The notes under the pieces: generated by a model
Seen by the model: only the letters and a program-made list of their open reading frames with translations
What the model was told of the DNA's origin: nothing
The model's database searches: none
Source of the DNA: MGBC114844 sp910585855
GTDB taxonomy: Bacteria; Bacillota; Clostridia; Lachnospirales; Lachnospiraceae
Length of the DNA stretch: 64,000 nucleotides
Assembly: GCA_965646165.1 (NCBI GenBank)
Contig: CBFFYP010000011.1
Coordinates: 11,559-75,558, forward strand
Direction: 5' to 3'
Program-made: the position numbers and the translations under genes
Shown here: positions 55,610 to 64,000 of the stretch, one piece after another
Position numbering within the stretch: the stretch's first letter is position 1
Layout of the letters: every line of letters begins with the position of its first letter

Positions 55610-57925
55610 ATGCGGATATCAAGTGAAGTGGCAGAAATGATTAATGCAGCAATTGTATTGGCAGAAAAAGTACATTTTGAATTGATTACACCAGAACTGT
55701 TTTTGTATGTTGCTTGTCAGAATAATGTATTTGCACGGGCGTTTGAGAATTGCGGCGGGCAGATAAAGAAATTGGCGGATGATATTACCACTTATTTAAA
55801 TGAATATATGGAAAAGGGGACAGAGGATGTAAAAAAAACACCGGAATTTTCAAAGGGTATGGAACTGACACTGACGCTGGCTTGGGAAATGGTGCAAAAC
55901 AGTGAGAAGTATGTAGTGGAGTTGGTGCATATTGTTTATGCAATGTATCAGTTAAAGGAAAGTGATGCTATTTATTTTATGCGTGTACAGGGAATTGAAC
56001 ATACTGAATTGATACAGGAGATGATTGTTCTTGCTGAGGAGGAGGCGGAGAAAAAAGGGAGAAATAAAAAAAGGGGAAGAAGGAAAGAACGGGGAGAGAT
56101 AAAGGAAAATATGGGAAGTATGGGAAATGTAGAAATAGAAAAAAACGATTCGGAAGAAAATACAGATCAGACAGATGCGGTTTGGCAGCAGTATGCCAGT
56201 TGTTTGAATGATGAGTTGGAAGGAATCAATCCTTTGATTGGCAGGGAAGAGGAACTAGAAAGGACAATGCAGATTCTTTGCCGAAAGGAAAAGAACAATC
56301 CGCTGCATATTGGAGAGCCGGGAGTGGGAAAGACGGCGATTACTTATGGGCTGGCAAAGATGTTAAATGAGAATCGTGTTCCAGAAACGCTGAAGAGAGC
56401 AAGGATTTTTTCGTTGGATTTGGGAAGTTTACTGGCAGGAACACAGTATCGGGGGGATTTTGAAAAACGTTTTAAACGGGTGATGGACAGTATCAATCGG
56501 GAGGAAAAGCCGATTGTTTATATTGATGAAATTCACAATATTGTAGGAGCAGGTGCGGTAAACGGAGGGGCATTTGATATTTCTAATATGTTAAAACCAT
56601 ATTTGACAGCAGGGCATATTCGTTTTATTGGTGCTACTACTTATGAGGAATATAAAAAGCATTTTGAAAAAAACAAAAGTCTGGTCAGAAGGTTTCAAAA
56701 TATTGAAATAAAAGAGCCGACTATTTCTGATACAATAGAGATATTAAAGGGATTAAAAAAGAATTATGAAGATTTTCACGGAGTTTATTATTCGGAAGAG
56801 GTGTTAGAGTATTCGGTTCAAATAAGTGCAAAGTATATCAATGAGCGGTATTTGCCGGATAAAGCGATTGACTTGATAGATGAAGCAGGTGCTTACTGCA
56901 GGCTGCATCCGTTAGAGAAGGAAGAGGGAGAGAGGCGGTCGGTAGAAAAGGAATTGATTGATGAAATTGTAGCAAAGACCTGTCATATTCCAAAGCAGGC
57001 AGTAGAGCAGGAAGAAATCGAATCACTGGCTACATTAAAGGAGCGGCTGCAAAATCTTGTGTATGGGCAGGAGGAAGCAATTACACAGGTGGTAAATGCC
57101 GTAAAGTTTTCAAGAGCCGGACTTTTAGAAGAAGGAAAGCCTTTGGCAAGTCTGCTGTTTGTAGGACCGACCGGTGTGGGGAAAACGGAGATAGCAAAAA
57201 GTCTTGCAAAAGAGCTGGGTATCTCTTTGATTCGTTTTGATATGTCGGAGTATGAAGAAAAACATGCGGTTGCAAAATTGATTGGTGCACCCGCAGGGTA
57301 TGTGGGATATGAAGAGGGCGGACTTTTGACAGAGAAAATCCGCAAATCTCCACATGCCGTTCTTTTATTGGACGAAATTGAAAAGGCACATGCAGATATT
57401 TATAATGTCCTTCTTCAAGTGATGGATTATGCGACATTGACAGATAATCAGGGCAGAAAAGCGGATTTTCGAAATATTATTCTTATTATGACCTCAAATG
57501 CAGGAGCAAGTCAGTTAGGCAAACCCGGAATTGGTTTTCGGGAGCGGGATAAAAATACGGATTTTATTTTAGAAGAGGTAAAGCGTATTTTTCAACCTGA
57601 GTTTCGCAACAGGTTAAGTCGGATTGTAGTATTTCACGGAATGGATGAGCAGATGGCAGAGCAGATTGTAGAGAAAAAGCTGGGAGAACTTCAGAAATTG
57701 CTTTTGCCAAAGCAGGTTGTGCTTTCTATGGATAAAAAAGCAAAAGATCTGGTAAAAAAGAGAGGAATCAGTGCAGAGTATGGTGCAAGAGAAATTGAGC
57801 GTGTCATACAAAGTGAGATTAAGCCGCTTTTAGTAGATGAAATTTTATTTGGAGTTTTAAAAGAAGGCGGCAGATGTAGGCTGACTGTAAAAAATGATCA
57901 GTTTCAGATTTGTTTAAAAAAATAA
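55610..57925 (+). CDS. clpA: ATP-dependent Clp protease ATP-binding subunit ClpA
   Basis: 771 aa; GAGGAGG before the ATG. N-domain (about 1-140) that docks ClpS, a charged Lys/Arg/Glu linker (about 140-190), AAA-1 with GEPGVGKTAI and YIDEIHNIVGAGA, AAA-2 with GPTGVGKTEIAKSLA and LLLDEIEKAH, and the C-terminal sensor-2 region EYGAREIERVIQ. The long middle domain of ClpC/ClpB is absent, so it is ClpA. In AAA-1 the Walker A is preceded by LHIGEPG rather than the usual LLVGEAG. It works with ClpP of this window. Confidence 0.94.
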   Translation: MRISSEVAEMINAAIVLAEKVHFELITPELFLYVACQNNVFARAFENCGGQIKKLADDITTYLNEYMEKGTEDVKKTPEFSKGMELTLTLAWEMVQNSEKYVVELVHIVYAMYQLKESDAIYFMRVQGIEHTELIQEMIVLAEEEAEKKGRNKKRGRRKERGEIKENMGSMGNVEIEKNDSEENTDQTDAVWQQYASCLNDELEGINPLIGREEELERTMQILCRKEKNNPLHIGEPGVGKTAITYGLAKMLNENRVPETLKRARIFSLDLGSLLAGTQYRGDFEKRFKRVMDSINREEKPIVYIDEIHNIVGAGAVNGGAFDISNMLKPYLTAGHIRFIGATTYEEYKKHFEKNKSLVRRFQNIEIKEPTISDTIEILKGLKKNYEDFHGVYYSEEVLEYSVQISAKYINERYLPDKAIDLIDEAGAYCRLHPLEKEEGERRSVEKELIDEIVAKTCHIPKQAVEQEEIESLATLKERLQNLVYGQEEAITQVVNAVKFSRAGLLEEGKPLASLLFVGPTGVGKTEIAKSLAKELGISLIRFDMSEYEEKHAVAKLIGAPAGYVGYEEGGLLTEKIRKSPHAVLLLDEIEKAHADIYNVLLQVMDYATLTDNQGRKADFRNIILIMTSNAGASQLGKPGIGFRERDKNTDFILEEVKRIFQPEFRNRLSRIVVFHGMDEQMAEQIVEKKLGELQKLLLPKQVVLSMDKKAKDLVKKRGISAEYGAREIERVIQSEIKPLLVDEILFGVLKEGGRCRLTVKNDQFQICLKK

Positions 57926-57953
57926 AAAAGTAAGAAGTAAAAAGGGGGATTTT

Positions 57954-58616
57954 ATGCCGGTTTATCGTTTAAATAAGAAAGAAATATCTTTTCCCAATCC
58001 AACGCTTGCACGTTCGGACGGATTGCTTGCGATAGGGGGAGATTTAAGTGTAGAACGTCTGCTGCTTGCCTATACGCATGGAATTTTTCCATGGTATACA
58101 CCCGGAGAGGAAATTTTATGGTGGTGTCCGAAGAAGCGGTTTGTAATTTTTCCAAATGAGATACATATTTCTCATTCTATGAAAAAATATGCTAAGAAGC
58201 ATGATCTACAGATTCAGCTTAATCGAGATTTTGCAGATACCATGCACCGCTGCCGAATAAAAAGGGAGCAGAAGGAAGGAACTTGGATTTCAGATGAAAT
58301 GGAAGAAGCTTATTATCGGCTTTATCAGGCAGGATATGCTGTTGGAGTAGAAGCATTGGAAGATGGAGAACTGGCAGGTGGGCTTTACGGTGTTTCGATT
58401 GGAAAATGTTTTTTTGGTGAAAGCATGTTTTCAGAAAAAGAGAATGGATCAAAGGCAGCATTGATAGGGCTGTCACAGTTGTTGGAGGAAAAAAGGTTTT
58501 TATTGATTGACTGTCAGTTTTATACGGAGCATTTGGAAAGTATGGGCGGGCGGTATTTAGCTTGGAGAGAATTTGATAAGATGCTGCAGGAGGGAACGGG
58601 GCGAAAAAAATGTTGA
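57954..58616 (+). CDS. aat: Leucyl/phenylalanyl-tRNA-protein transferase
   Basis: 220 aa. Family motifs: FPNPTLARSDGLLAIGGDLSVERLL, AYTHGIFPWYTPGEEILWWCPKKRF, GTWISDEMEEAYYRLYQAGYAVGVEA and GGLYGVSIGKCFFGESMFS. It adds Leu or Phe to N-terminal Lys/Arg, making primary N-degrons for ClpS-ClpA. Co-directional and 28 bp behind clpA, completing the pathway in one operon. Confidence 0.95.
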   Translation: MPVYRLNKKEISFPNPTLARSDGLLAIGGDLSVERLLLAYTHGIFPWYTPGEEILWWCPKKRFVIFPNEIHISHSMKKYAKKHDLQIQLNRDFADTMHRCRIKREQKEGTWISDEMEEAYYRLYQAGYAVGVEALEDGELAGGLYGVSIGKCFFGESMFSEKENGSKAALIGLSQLLEEKRFLLIDCQFYTEHLESMGGRYLAWREFDKMLQEGTGRKKC

Positions 58617-58632
58617 GTTTTTTGAAAGGGGA

Positions 58633-58681
58633 GGACACCGAAAGCCAAAGGGAGTGCTATTTTGGGTTCGTTTGCGCTTAG
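58633..58681 (+). repeat. Truncated family A element (A13), left half only
   Basis: GGACAC, an arm CGAAAGCCAAAGGGAGTGC like that of A2/A10, and the first core motif TTTGCGCTTAG; then the sequence runs straight into the uvrB upstream hairpin. No right arm. Confidence 0.7.
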
Positions 58682-58689
58682 TTATAAAA

Positions 58690-58728
58690 AAAGTACAGAA
58701 CAAAAGTTCGATTTTTGTTCTGTACTTT
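58690..58728. terminator. Bidirectional terminator with embedded LexA box (aat/uvrB)
   Basis: The arms AAAGTACAGAACAAAA and TTTTTGTTCTGTACTTT form a stem of about 15 bp flanked by A and T runs. Inside lies GAACAAAAGTTC (58698-58709), matching the Firmicute SOS box. It ends the clpS-clpA-aat transcript and probably lets LexA repress uvrB-uvrA. TTGACT (58731) and TATAAT (58744-58749) follow but are too close to be one promoter. Confidence 0.65.
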
Positions 58729-58812
58729 TTTTGACTTATATGTTATAATGAAAAACCGAATGACTGGATGATGACAGATAAATTTTTTCGGTTATAAATG
58801 GGAGGTTTTAGT

Positions 58813-60801
58813 ATGCCAGAGTTTAAATTACATGCCCCATATAATCCTACAGGGGATCAGCCAGAGGCGATCGCTGAGCTGGTCAAAGGGTTTCAAGAGG
58901 GAAATCAATTTCAGACTTTATTGGGGGTTACGGGTTCGGGAAAGACATTTACAATGGCAAATGTTATTCAGGAATTGCAAAAGCCAACACTTGTAATTGC
59001 TCATAATAAAACGTTGGCGGCACAGTTATATGGTGAATTTAAGGAGATGTTTCCTGAAAATTCTGTAGAATATTTTGTATCTTATTATGATTATTATCAG
59101 CCGGAAGCGTATGTGCCTTCTACGGATACTTATATTGAGAAGGATTCTGCTATTAATGATGAAATTGATAAACTTCGTCATTCTGCTACTTCTGCTTTGG
59201 CAGAGCGAAAAGATGTGATTGTTGTAGCAAGTGTTTCTTGTATTTATGGAATTGGAAATCCTGAATTTTATCAGAAGATGACAATTTCCTTAAGACCGAA
59301 TATGAGAAAGGACAGAGATGAAGTTATTGATAAACTGATTGAAATTCAGTACAGCAGAAATGAGATGGATTTTAAGCGTGGATCGTTTCGTGTGCATGGA
59401 GATGTACTGGAAATCTTTTTGCCTTCGCAGGAGGAAACAGCGATTCGGGTTGAATTTTTTGGAGATGAGATTGAGCGGATTAGCGAGGTCAATGTATTGA
59501 CAGGAGAGATAAAATGTCATTTAGATCATGCTTATATTTTTCCGGCTTCTCATTATGTAGTTGATCCAGCGGCAATAGAACCAGCATTAAAGGCGATAGA
59601 AGCAGAGATGAAAGAACAAGTGACTTATTTTAAAAGTGAGGATAAGCTTCTTGAGGCGCAGCGGATTGCCGAGCGAACCAATTTTGATATAGAGATGCTG
59701 CGGGAAACCGGATTTTGCTCTGGGATTGAGAATTACAGCCGGCATCTAAATGGGATGGGAGCGGGACAGCCGCCGTATACACTGATGGATTTTTTTCCAA
59801 AGGAATATTTGATTATTGTAGATGAATCGCATATTACACTTCCGCAGATACGGGGGATGTATGCAGGAGATCGATCGAGAAAAACGACTTTGGTAGACTA
59901 TGGATTTCGTCTGCCTTCTGCAAAAGATAATCGACCTTTGAATTTTCAGGAATTTGAAAGCAAAATCGATCAGATGCTGTTTGTATCAGCTACGCCAAAT
60001 ATCTATGAAGCAGAGCATGAGCTTTTGCGGACGGAGCAGATTATCCGTCCTACCGGACTGCTAGATCCAAAGATTGAGATTCAGTCGGTAGAAGGGCAGA
60101 TCGATCATTTGATTGCAGAAATTAATAAAGAAACAGCAAAAAAGAATAAAATTTTAGTGACGACTCTAACCAAAAAGATGGCAGAGGATTTGACCGATTA
60201 TATGAAAGAAATCGGAATTCGGGTAAAATATCTTCATTCCGATATTGATACATTGGAACGGGCAGAGATTATTCGGGATATGCGGCTAGATTTGTTTGAT
60301 GTACTGGTTGGAATCAACCTTTTGCGGGAAGGATTGGATATCCCGGAGATTTCATTGGTAGCGATTTTGGATGCAGATAAAGAAGGATTTTTACGGTCGG
60401 AAACTTCACTGATTCAGACAGTCGGACGGGCTGCCAGAAATGTGGACGGACATGTTATTTTTTATGCCGATCAAATTACGGATTCTATGCAGGCGGCAAT
60501 GGATGAAACAAAGCGGAGGCGGGAGATTCAAAAAAAATATAATGAAGAGCATGGAATTACTCCTACTACGATTCAGAAAGCCGTTCGGGATAGTATTCGT
60601 ATTTCAAAGGCAGCAGAAGAATCGGATCAAGAGATTGAAAAGGATCTGGAATCTATGAGCGTGAAAGAACTGCATTGTCTGGTAAAAGAAGTGACGCAGA
60701 AGATGCATAAGGCAGCGGCAGAACTGAATTTTGAAGCGGCAGCACAGCTAAGAGATCGGATGGTGGAGATAAAAAAACATTTAATGGAAATAGAAGAATA
60801 A
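58813..60801 (+). CDS. uvrB: Excinuclease ABC subunit B
   Basis: 662 aa from the ATG at 58813, with GGGAGG upstream. Walker [15 protein letters not shown], damage-probing hairpin [21 protein letters not shown], helicase motifs DESHITLPQ and QTVGRAARN, and a C-terminal UVR motif ([26 protein letters not shown]) that meets UvrC. Damage verification in nucleotide excision repair. It forms an operon with uvrA behind an SOS-type box. Confidence 0.97.
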   Translation: MPEFKLHAPYNPTGDQPEAIAELVKGFQEGNQFQTLLGVTGSGKTFTMANVIQELQKPTLVIAHNKTLAAQLYGEFKEMFPENSVEYFVSYYDYYQPEAYVPSTDTYIEKDSAINDEIDKLRHSATSALAERKDVIVVASVSCIYGIGNPEFYQKMTISLRPNMRKDRDEVIDKLIEIQYSRNEMDFKRGSFRVHGDVLEIFLPSQEETAIRVEFFGDEIERISEVNVLTGEIKCHLDHAYIFPASHYVVDPAAIEPALKAIEAEMKEQVTYFKSEDKLLEAQRIAERTNFDIEMLRETGFCSGIENYSRHLNGMGAGQPPYTLMDFFPKEYLIIVDESHITLPQIRGMYAGDRSRKTTLVDYGFRLPSAKDNRPLNFQEFESKIDQMLFVSATPNIYEAEHELLRTEQIIRPTGLLDPKIEIQSVEGQIDHLIAEINKETAKKNKILVTTLTKKMAEDLTDYMKEIGIRVKYLHSDIDTLERAEIIRDMRLDLFDVLVGINLLREGLDIPEISLVAILDADKEGFLRSETSLIQTVGRAARNVDGHVIFYADQITDSMQAAMDETKRRREIQKKYNEEHGITPTTIQKAVRDSIRISKAAEESDQEIEKDLESMSVKELHCLVKEVTQKMHKAAAELNFEAAAQLRDRMVEIKKHLMEIEE

Positions 60802-60854
60802 TTGGGGATTGGCACAGGAATACTGTCAAAAGATAAATAGAAAGGGAAATAGTG

Positions 60855-63707
60855 ATGATTCGTAAAAAAATAGACACCCAATATATTCGTATACGTGGTG
60901 CAAATGAACATAATTTGAAAAATTTGGATGTAGATATTCCAAGAAATCAGTTTGTAGTATTAACTGGATTAAGCGGTTCTGGAAAGTCTTCTTTAGCATT
61001 TGATACGATTTATGCAGAGGGGCAGCGGCGGTATATGGAGTCGCTTTCTTCTTATGCCAGACAGTTTTTAGGGCAGATGGAGAAGCCCAATGTAGAAAGT
61101 ATTGAGGGGCTTTCTCCGGCGATTTCTATTGATCAAAAATCGACAAATCGAAATCCTCGTTCTACTGTAGGAACGGTGACAGAGATTTATGATTATTTTC
61201 GGCTGCTTTATGCACGGATTGGGATTCCTCACTGTCCAAAGTGCGGAAAAGAGATTAAACGGCAGACGATTGATCAAATGGTGGATCAGATTTTAAGTCT
61301 GCCGGAACGAACGAAGATACAGCTTCTTGCACCGGTCGTTCGAGGGCGAAAGGGAGAGCATGTAAAAGTACTGGAGCAGGCGAAAAAAAGCGGCTATGTG
61401 CGGGTGCGGATCGATGGAAATCTTTATGAATTGGCAGAAGAAGTAAAATTGGAGAAAAATATAAAACACAATATTGAGATTGTAGTAGATCGTTTGGCAG
61501 TAAAGCCGGGGATAGAAAAAAGGCTGACAGATTCGATTGAAAACGTGATGCATCTGTCGGACGGATTGATGATTGTAGATGTAATTGACGGAAAACCCTT
61601 GAATTTCAGTATGAGCTTTGCCTGCCCGGACTGCGGCATCAGTATGGATGAAATTGAACCAAGGAGTTTTTCGTTTAATAATCCGTTTGGTGCATGTCCT
61701 GTTTGCCTGGGGCTTGGCTATAAGATGGAATTTGCACCAGAACTAATGATTCCAGATACCAGTTTAAGTATTGAAGAGGGAGCGATTGTTGTATTGGGGT
61801 GGCAGTCCTGTACAGAAAAGGGAAGTTTTACAAGAGCGATTTTGGATGCATTAAGTGAAGCATATGGGTTTGATCTTCAGACACCGTTTCAGAATTATCC
61901 GAAGAAAATCAGGGATATTTTGCTCTATGGCACAGACGGAGAAAAGGTAAAAGTATATTATAAAGGGCAGCGTGGAGAAGGGGTATATGATATCGCATTT
62001 GAAGGGCTGGTAAAAAATGTAGAACGGCGTTATCGGGAAACTGGTTCGGAAACGACCAAAGCGGAGTATGAAACATTTATGAATATTACTCCATGCAGCG
62101 AATGTAGAGGACAGCGATTAAAGAAAACTTCTCTCTCGGTTACGGTAGGAGAAAAAAATATTTTTGAGGTAACTTCTCTTTCGATTGCAGAGTTAAAGGA
62201 GTTTCTGGCTAAGCTGGAATTAACCCCGATGCAGGCAAGAATCGGAGAACAGATCTTAAAGGAGATTCGTGCCCGTACCGGATTTTTAAATGATGTCGGT
62301 TTGGAATATCTGACTTTGGCACGTGCCACTGCCAGTCTTTCCGGCGGAGAGGCACAGAGAATCCGGCTGGCTACACAGATCGGTTCTGGATTGGTAGGAG
62401 TAGCATATATTTTGGACGAACCTAGTATCGGGCTGCACCAGAGGGACAATGATAAATTATTGAAAACATTGATGCATCTAAGAGATTTGGGAAATACCCT
62501 GATTGTGGTAGAGCATGATGAGGATACCATGTTTGCCGCAGATTACATTGTAGATATCGGGCCGGGAGCAGGGGAACACGGCGGAACTGTAGTTGCACAG
62601 GGGACGGCAGCAGAGATTATGAAAAATAAAAATTCCATTACAGGTGCTTATCTAAGCGGACGGCTGCAGATACCTGTTCCGAAAAAGCGGCGGGAACCTT
62701 CAGGATTTCTTACAATAAAAGGAGCAAGACAGAATAATCTAAAAAACATTGATGTAGAAATTCCGCTTGGAGTGATGACTTGTGTAACAGGTGTTTCTGG
62801 TTCTGGAAAAAGTTCTTTGATCAATGAGATTTTATATAAACGGCTGGCACGGGATCTCAATCGAGCCAGATATATTCCCGGAGATCATGATGAAATCATA
62901 GGAATGAAACAATTAGATAAAGTAATTGCGATTGATCAATCTCCGATTGGACGAACACCACGCTCTAATCCGGCAACTTACACCGGAGTATTTGATCTAA
63001 TTCGGGATTTATTTACGGCAACGCCGGATGCAAAGGCACGTGGCTATAAAAAAGGACGTTTTAGCTTTAATGTAAAGGGCGGACGCTGTGAAGCCTGTGC
63101 AGGGGACGGAATTTTAAAGATTGCCATGCACTTTTTGCCGGATGTCTATGTACCTTGTGAAGTCTGCGGAGGAAAACGCTATAATCGGGAAACACTGGAA
63201 GTAAAGTATAAAGGAAAAAATATTTTTGATGTACTGGATATGACAGTGGAAGAAGCACTGACATTTTTTGAAAATATTCCTTCTATTAGCCGAAAAATTC
63301 AAACTTTGTATGATGTAGGACTTTCTTATATTAAATTGGGACAGCCTTCTACTGAACTGTCTGGCGGGGAGGCACAGCGCATTAAGCTGGCTACTGAATT
63401 AAGCAGGCGGGGAACAGGAAAAACAATTTATATTTTAGATGAGCCGACTACAGGGCTTCATTTTGCAGATGTGCACAAGCTGATTGAGATACTGAGGCGG
63501 CTTTCGGATGGAGGCAATACCGTTGTGGTAATTGAACATAATTTAGATGTGATAAAGACAGCAGATTATATTATCGATATTGGACCAGAAGGCGGAAATC
63601 GGGGCGGAACGGTGATTGCACGGGGAACGCCGGAAGAAATCGTACGAGTGCCGGAATCTTATACCGGAAAGTATATAGCAAAATATCTGCAGAGAGAGGA
63701 AAACTAA
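60855..63707 (+). CDS. uvrA: Excinuclease ABC subunit A
   Basis: 950 aa from the ATG at 60855. Two ABC ATPase units: [28 protein letters not shown] with [12 protein letters not shown], and [14 protein letters not shown] with [12 protein letters not shown]. Zinc sites include [18 protein letters not shown]...[10 protein letters not shown] and [29 protein letters not shown]. It recognises damaged DNA and loads UvrB. Element B6 begins about 40 bp after the stop. Confidence 0.97.
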   Translation: MIRKKIDTQYIRIRGANEHNLKNLDVDIPRNQFVVLTGLSGSGKSSLAFDTIYAEGQRRYMESLSSYARQFLGQMEKPNVESIEGLSPAISIDQKSTNRNPRSTVGTVTEIYDYFRLLYARIGIPHCPKCGKEIKRQTIDQMVDQILSLPERTKIQLLAPVVRGRKGEHVKVLEQAKKSGYVRVRIDGNLYELAEEVKLEKNIKHNIEIVVDRLAVKPGIEKRLTDSIENVMHLSDGLMIVDVIDGKPLNFSMSFACPDCGISMDEIEPRSFSFNNPFGACPVCLGLGYKMEFAPELMIPDTSLSIEEGAIVVLGWQSCTEKGSFTRAILDALSEAYGFDLQTPFQNYPKKIRDILLYGTDGEKVKVYYKGQRGEGVYDIAFEGLVKNVERRYRETGSETTKAEYETFMNITPCSECRGQRLKKTSLSVTVGEKNIFEVTSLSIAELKEFLAKLELTPMQARIGEQILKEIRARTGFLNDVGLEYLTLARATASLSGGEAQRIRLATQIGSGLVGVAYILDEPSIGLHQRDNDKLLKTLMHLRDLGNTLIVVEHDEDTMFAADYIVDIGPGAGEHGGTVVAQGTAAEIMKNKNSITGAYLSGRLQIPVPKKRREPSGFLTIKGARQNNLKNIDVEIPLGVMTCVTGVSGSGKSSLINEILYKRLARDLNRARYIPGDHDEIIGMKQLDKVIAIDQSPIGRTPRSNPATYTGVFDLIRDLFTATPDAKARGYKKGRFSFNVKGGRCEACAGDGILKIAMHFLPDVYVPCEVCGGKRYNRETLEVKYKGKNIFDVLDMTVEEALTFFENIPSISRKIQTLYDVGLSYIKLGQPSTELSGGEAQRIKLATELSRRGTGKTIYILDEPTTGLHFADVHKLIEILRRLSDGGNTVVVIEHNLDVIKTADYIIDIGPEGGNRGGTVIARGTPEEIVRVPESYTGKYIAKYLQREEN

Positions 63708-63754
63708 AGTTTTAATTTGAGCTTTTATAAGAGAGGATGTCAGAGGACGCTAGA

Positions 63755-64000
63755 GGACGCCAGATTCGAAAACGGTGGGCAGCCTGCTGTTCCGGTTTCC
63801 AAAAAGTAAGAAGTTCTATGACTTCTGCCGTTTTTTTGATCCAACCGGACAGACCGGGGCGCAATTCGCCCTCATGGCGACCGATACGAAACAGGTGTAA
63901 GGAAGGATTTTATCAGCCGTAAGACAGCCTCTTTCTTATCATCCGGGCTAAACACGCCCCTTTTTTTTCACACCCTGCATGGAAGCAGGATGTGAAAAAA
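63755..64000 (+). repeat. Family B variable-arm element, copy B6, cut by window end
   Basis: Starts GGACGC; left arm CAGATTCGAAAACGGTGGG... as in B4. The core runs to the TTTTTTTTCACACCCTGC hairpin, where the window ends. A stub GGACGCTAGA (63745-63754) precedes it directly. The right arm should lie about 60-90 bp beyond. Confidence 0.85.

Overview
The window is AT-rich chromosomal DNA from a clostridial Firmicute, most likely a Lachnospiraceae. The evidence is the protein repertoire (RpoB/RpoC, MutS2 tail, YhaM, trigger factor, two-subunit iron-sulfur serine dehydratase), strong GGAGG-type ribosome sites and sigma-A promoters of the TTGACA-N17-TATAAT type. I see no tRNA, rRNA, CRISPR array or recognisable riboswitch.

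Layout. 0-8 kb: MutS2 tail, a PhoB/OmpR two-component pair, an HtrA-like protein that seems to have lost its catalytic triad, the exoribonuclease YhaM and the rRNA methyltransferase RlmD, whose C-terminal extension has decayed. 8-13 kb: a compact accessory restriction-modification operon with a small HTH protein, two DNA methyltransferases, a PD-(D/E)xK nuclease and an unusual iron-sulfur protein with a possible second nuclease site. 13-24 kb: an orphan SOS-type promoter, a lipoprotein, rpoB-rpoC and a NUDIX hydrolase. 24-28 kb: a broken AlbA-type regulator, small genes, a lipoprotein and a GrpB-like protein. 28-38 kb: tig-clpP-clpX, GNAT, lon-engB and sdaAB-sdaAA, covering folding, proteolysis, ribosome assembly and serine catabolism. 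38-43 kb: a decayed island with hsdM and hsdR scraps of a type I restriction system around a recombinase scrap, an HxlR regulator, a frameshifted ACGX-type RiPP peptide and radical SAM maturase, a broken oxidoreductase, a ferredoxin/macrodomain deletion fusion and a class-M sirtuin with an internal 81-bp duplication. 43-55 kb: a cell-wall-binding repeat protein, an HNH nuclease, an ECF sigma/RsiV-like pair and an HTH-PurM fusion regulator in operon with two ABC exporters. 55-64 kb: clpS-clpA-aat (a complete N-degron module), then uvrB-uvrA.

The most striking structure is between the genes. Two families of non-coding elements occur at least 17 times. Family A is about 150-160 bp (11 long copies plus 2 reduced ones). 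Family B is about 332 bp (5 full copies, 1 cut by the window end, plus scraps). In both, a conserved core is enclosed by two long arms whose sequence differs from copy to copy but stays almost perfectly self-complementary within each copy. Internal stems covary as well. Both families start GGACGC and end (A/G)GCTGT, so they look like one superfamily with exchangeable cores. They have no open reading frame, sit at operon ends, often form tail-to-tail pairs, and one has supplied the C-terminus of a neighbouring gene.
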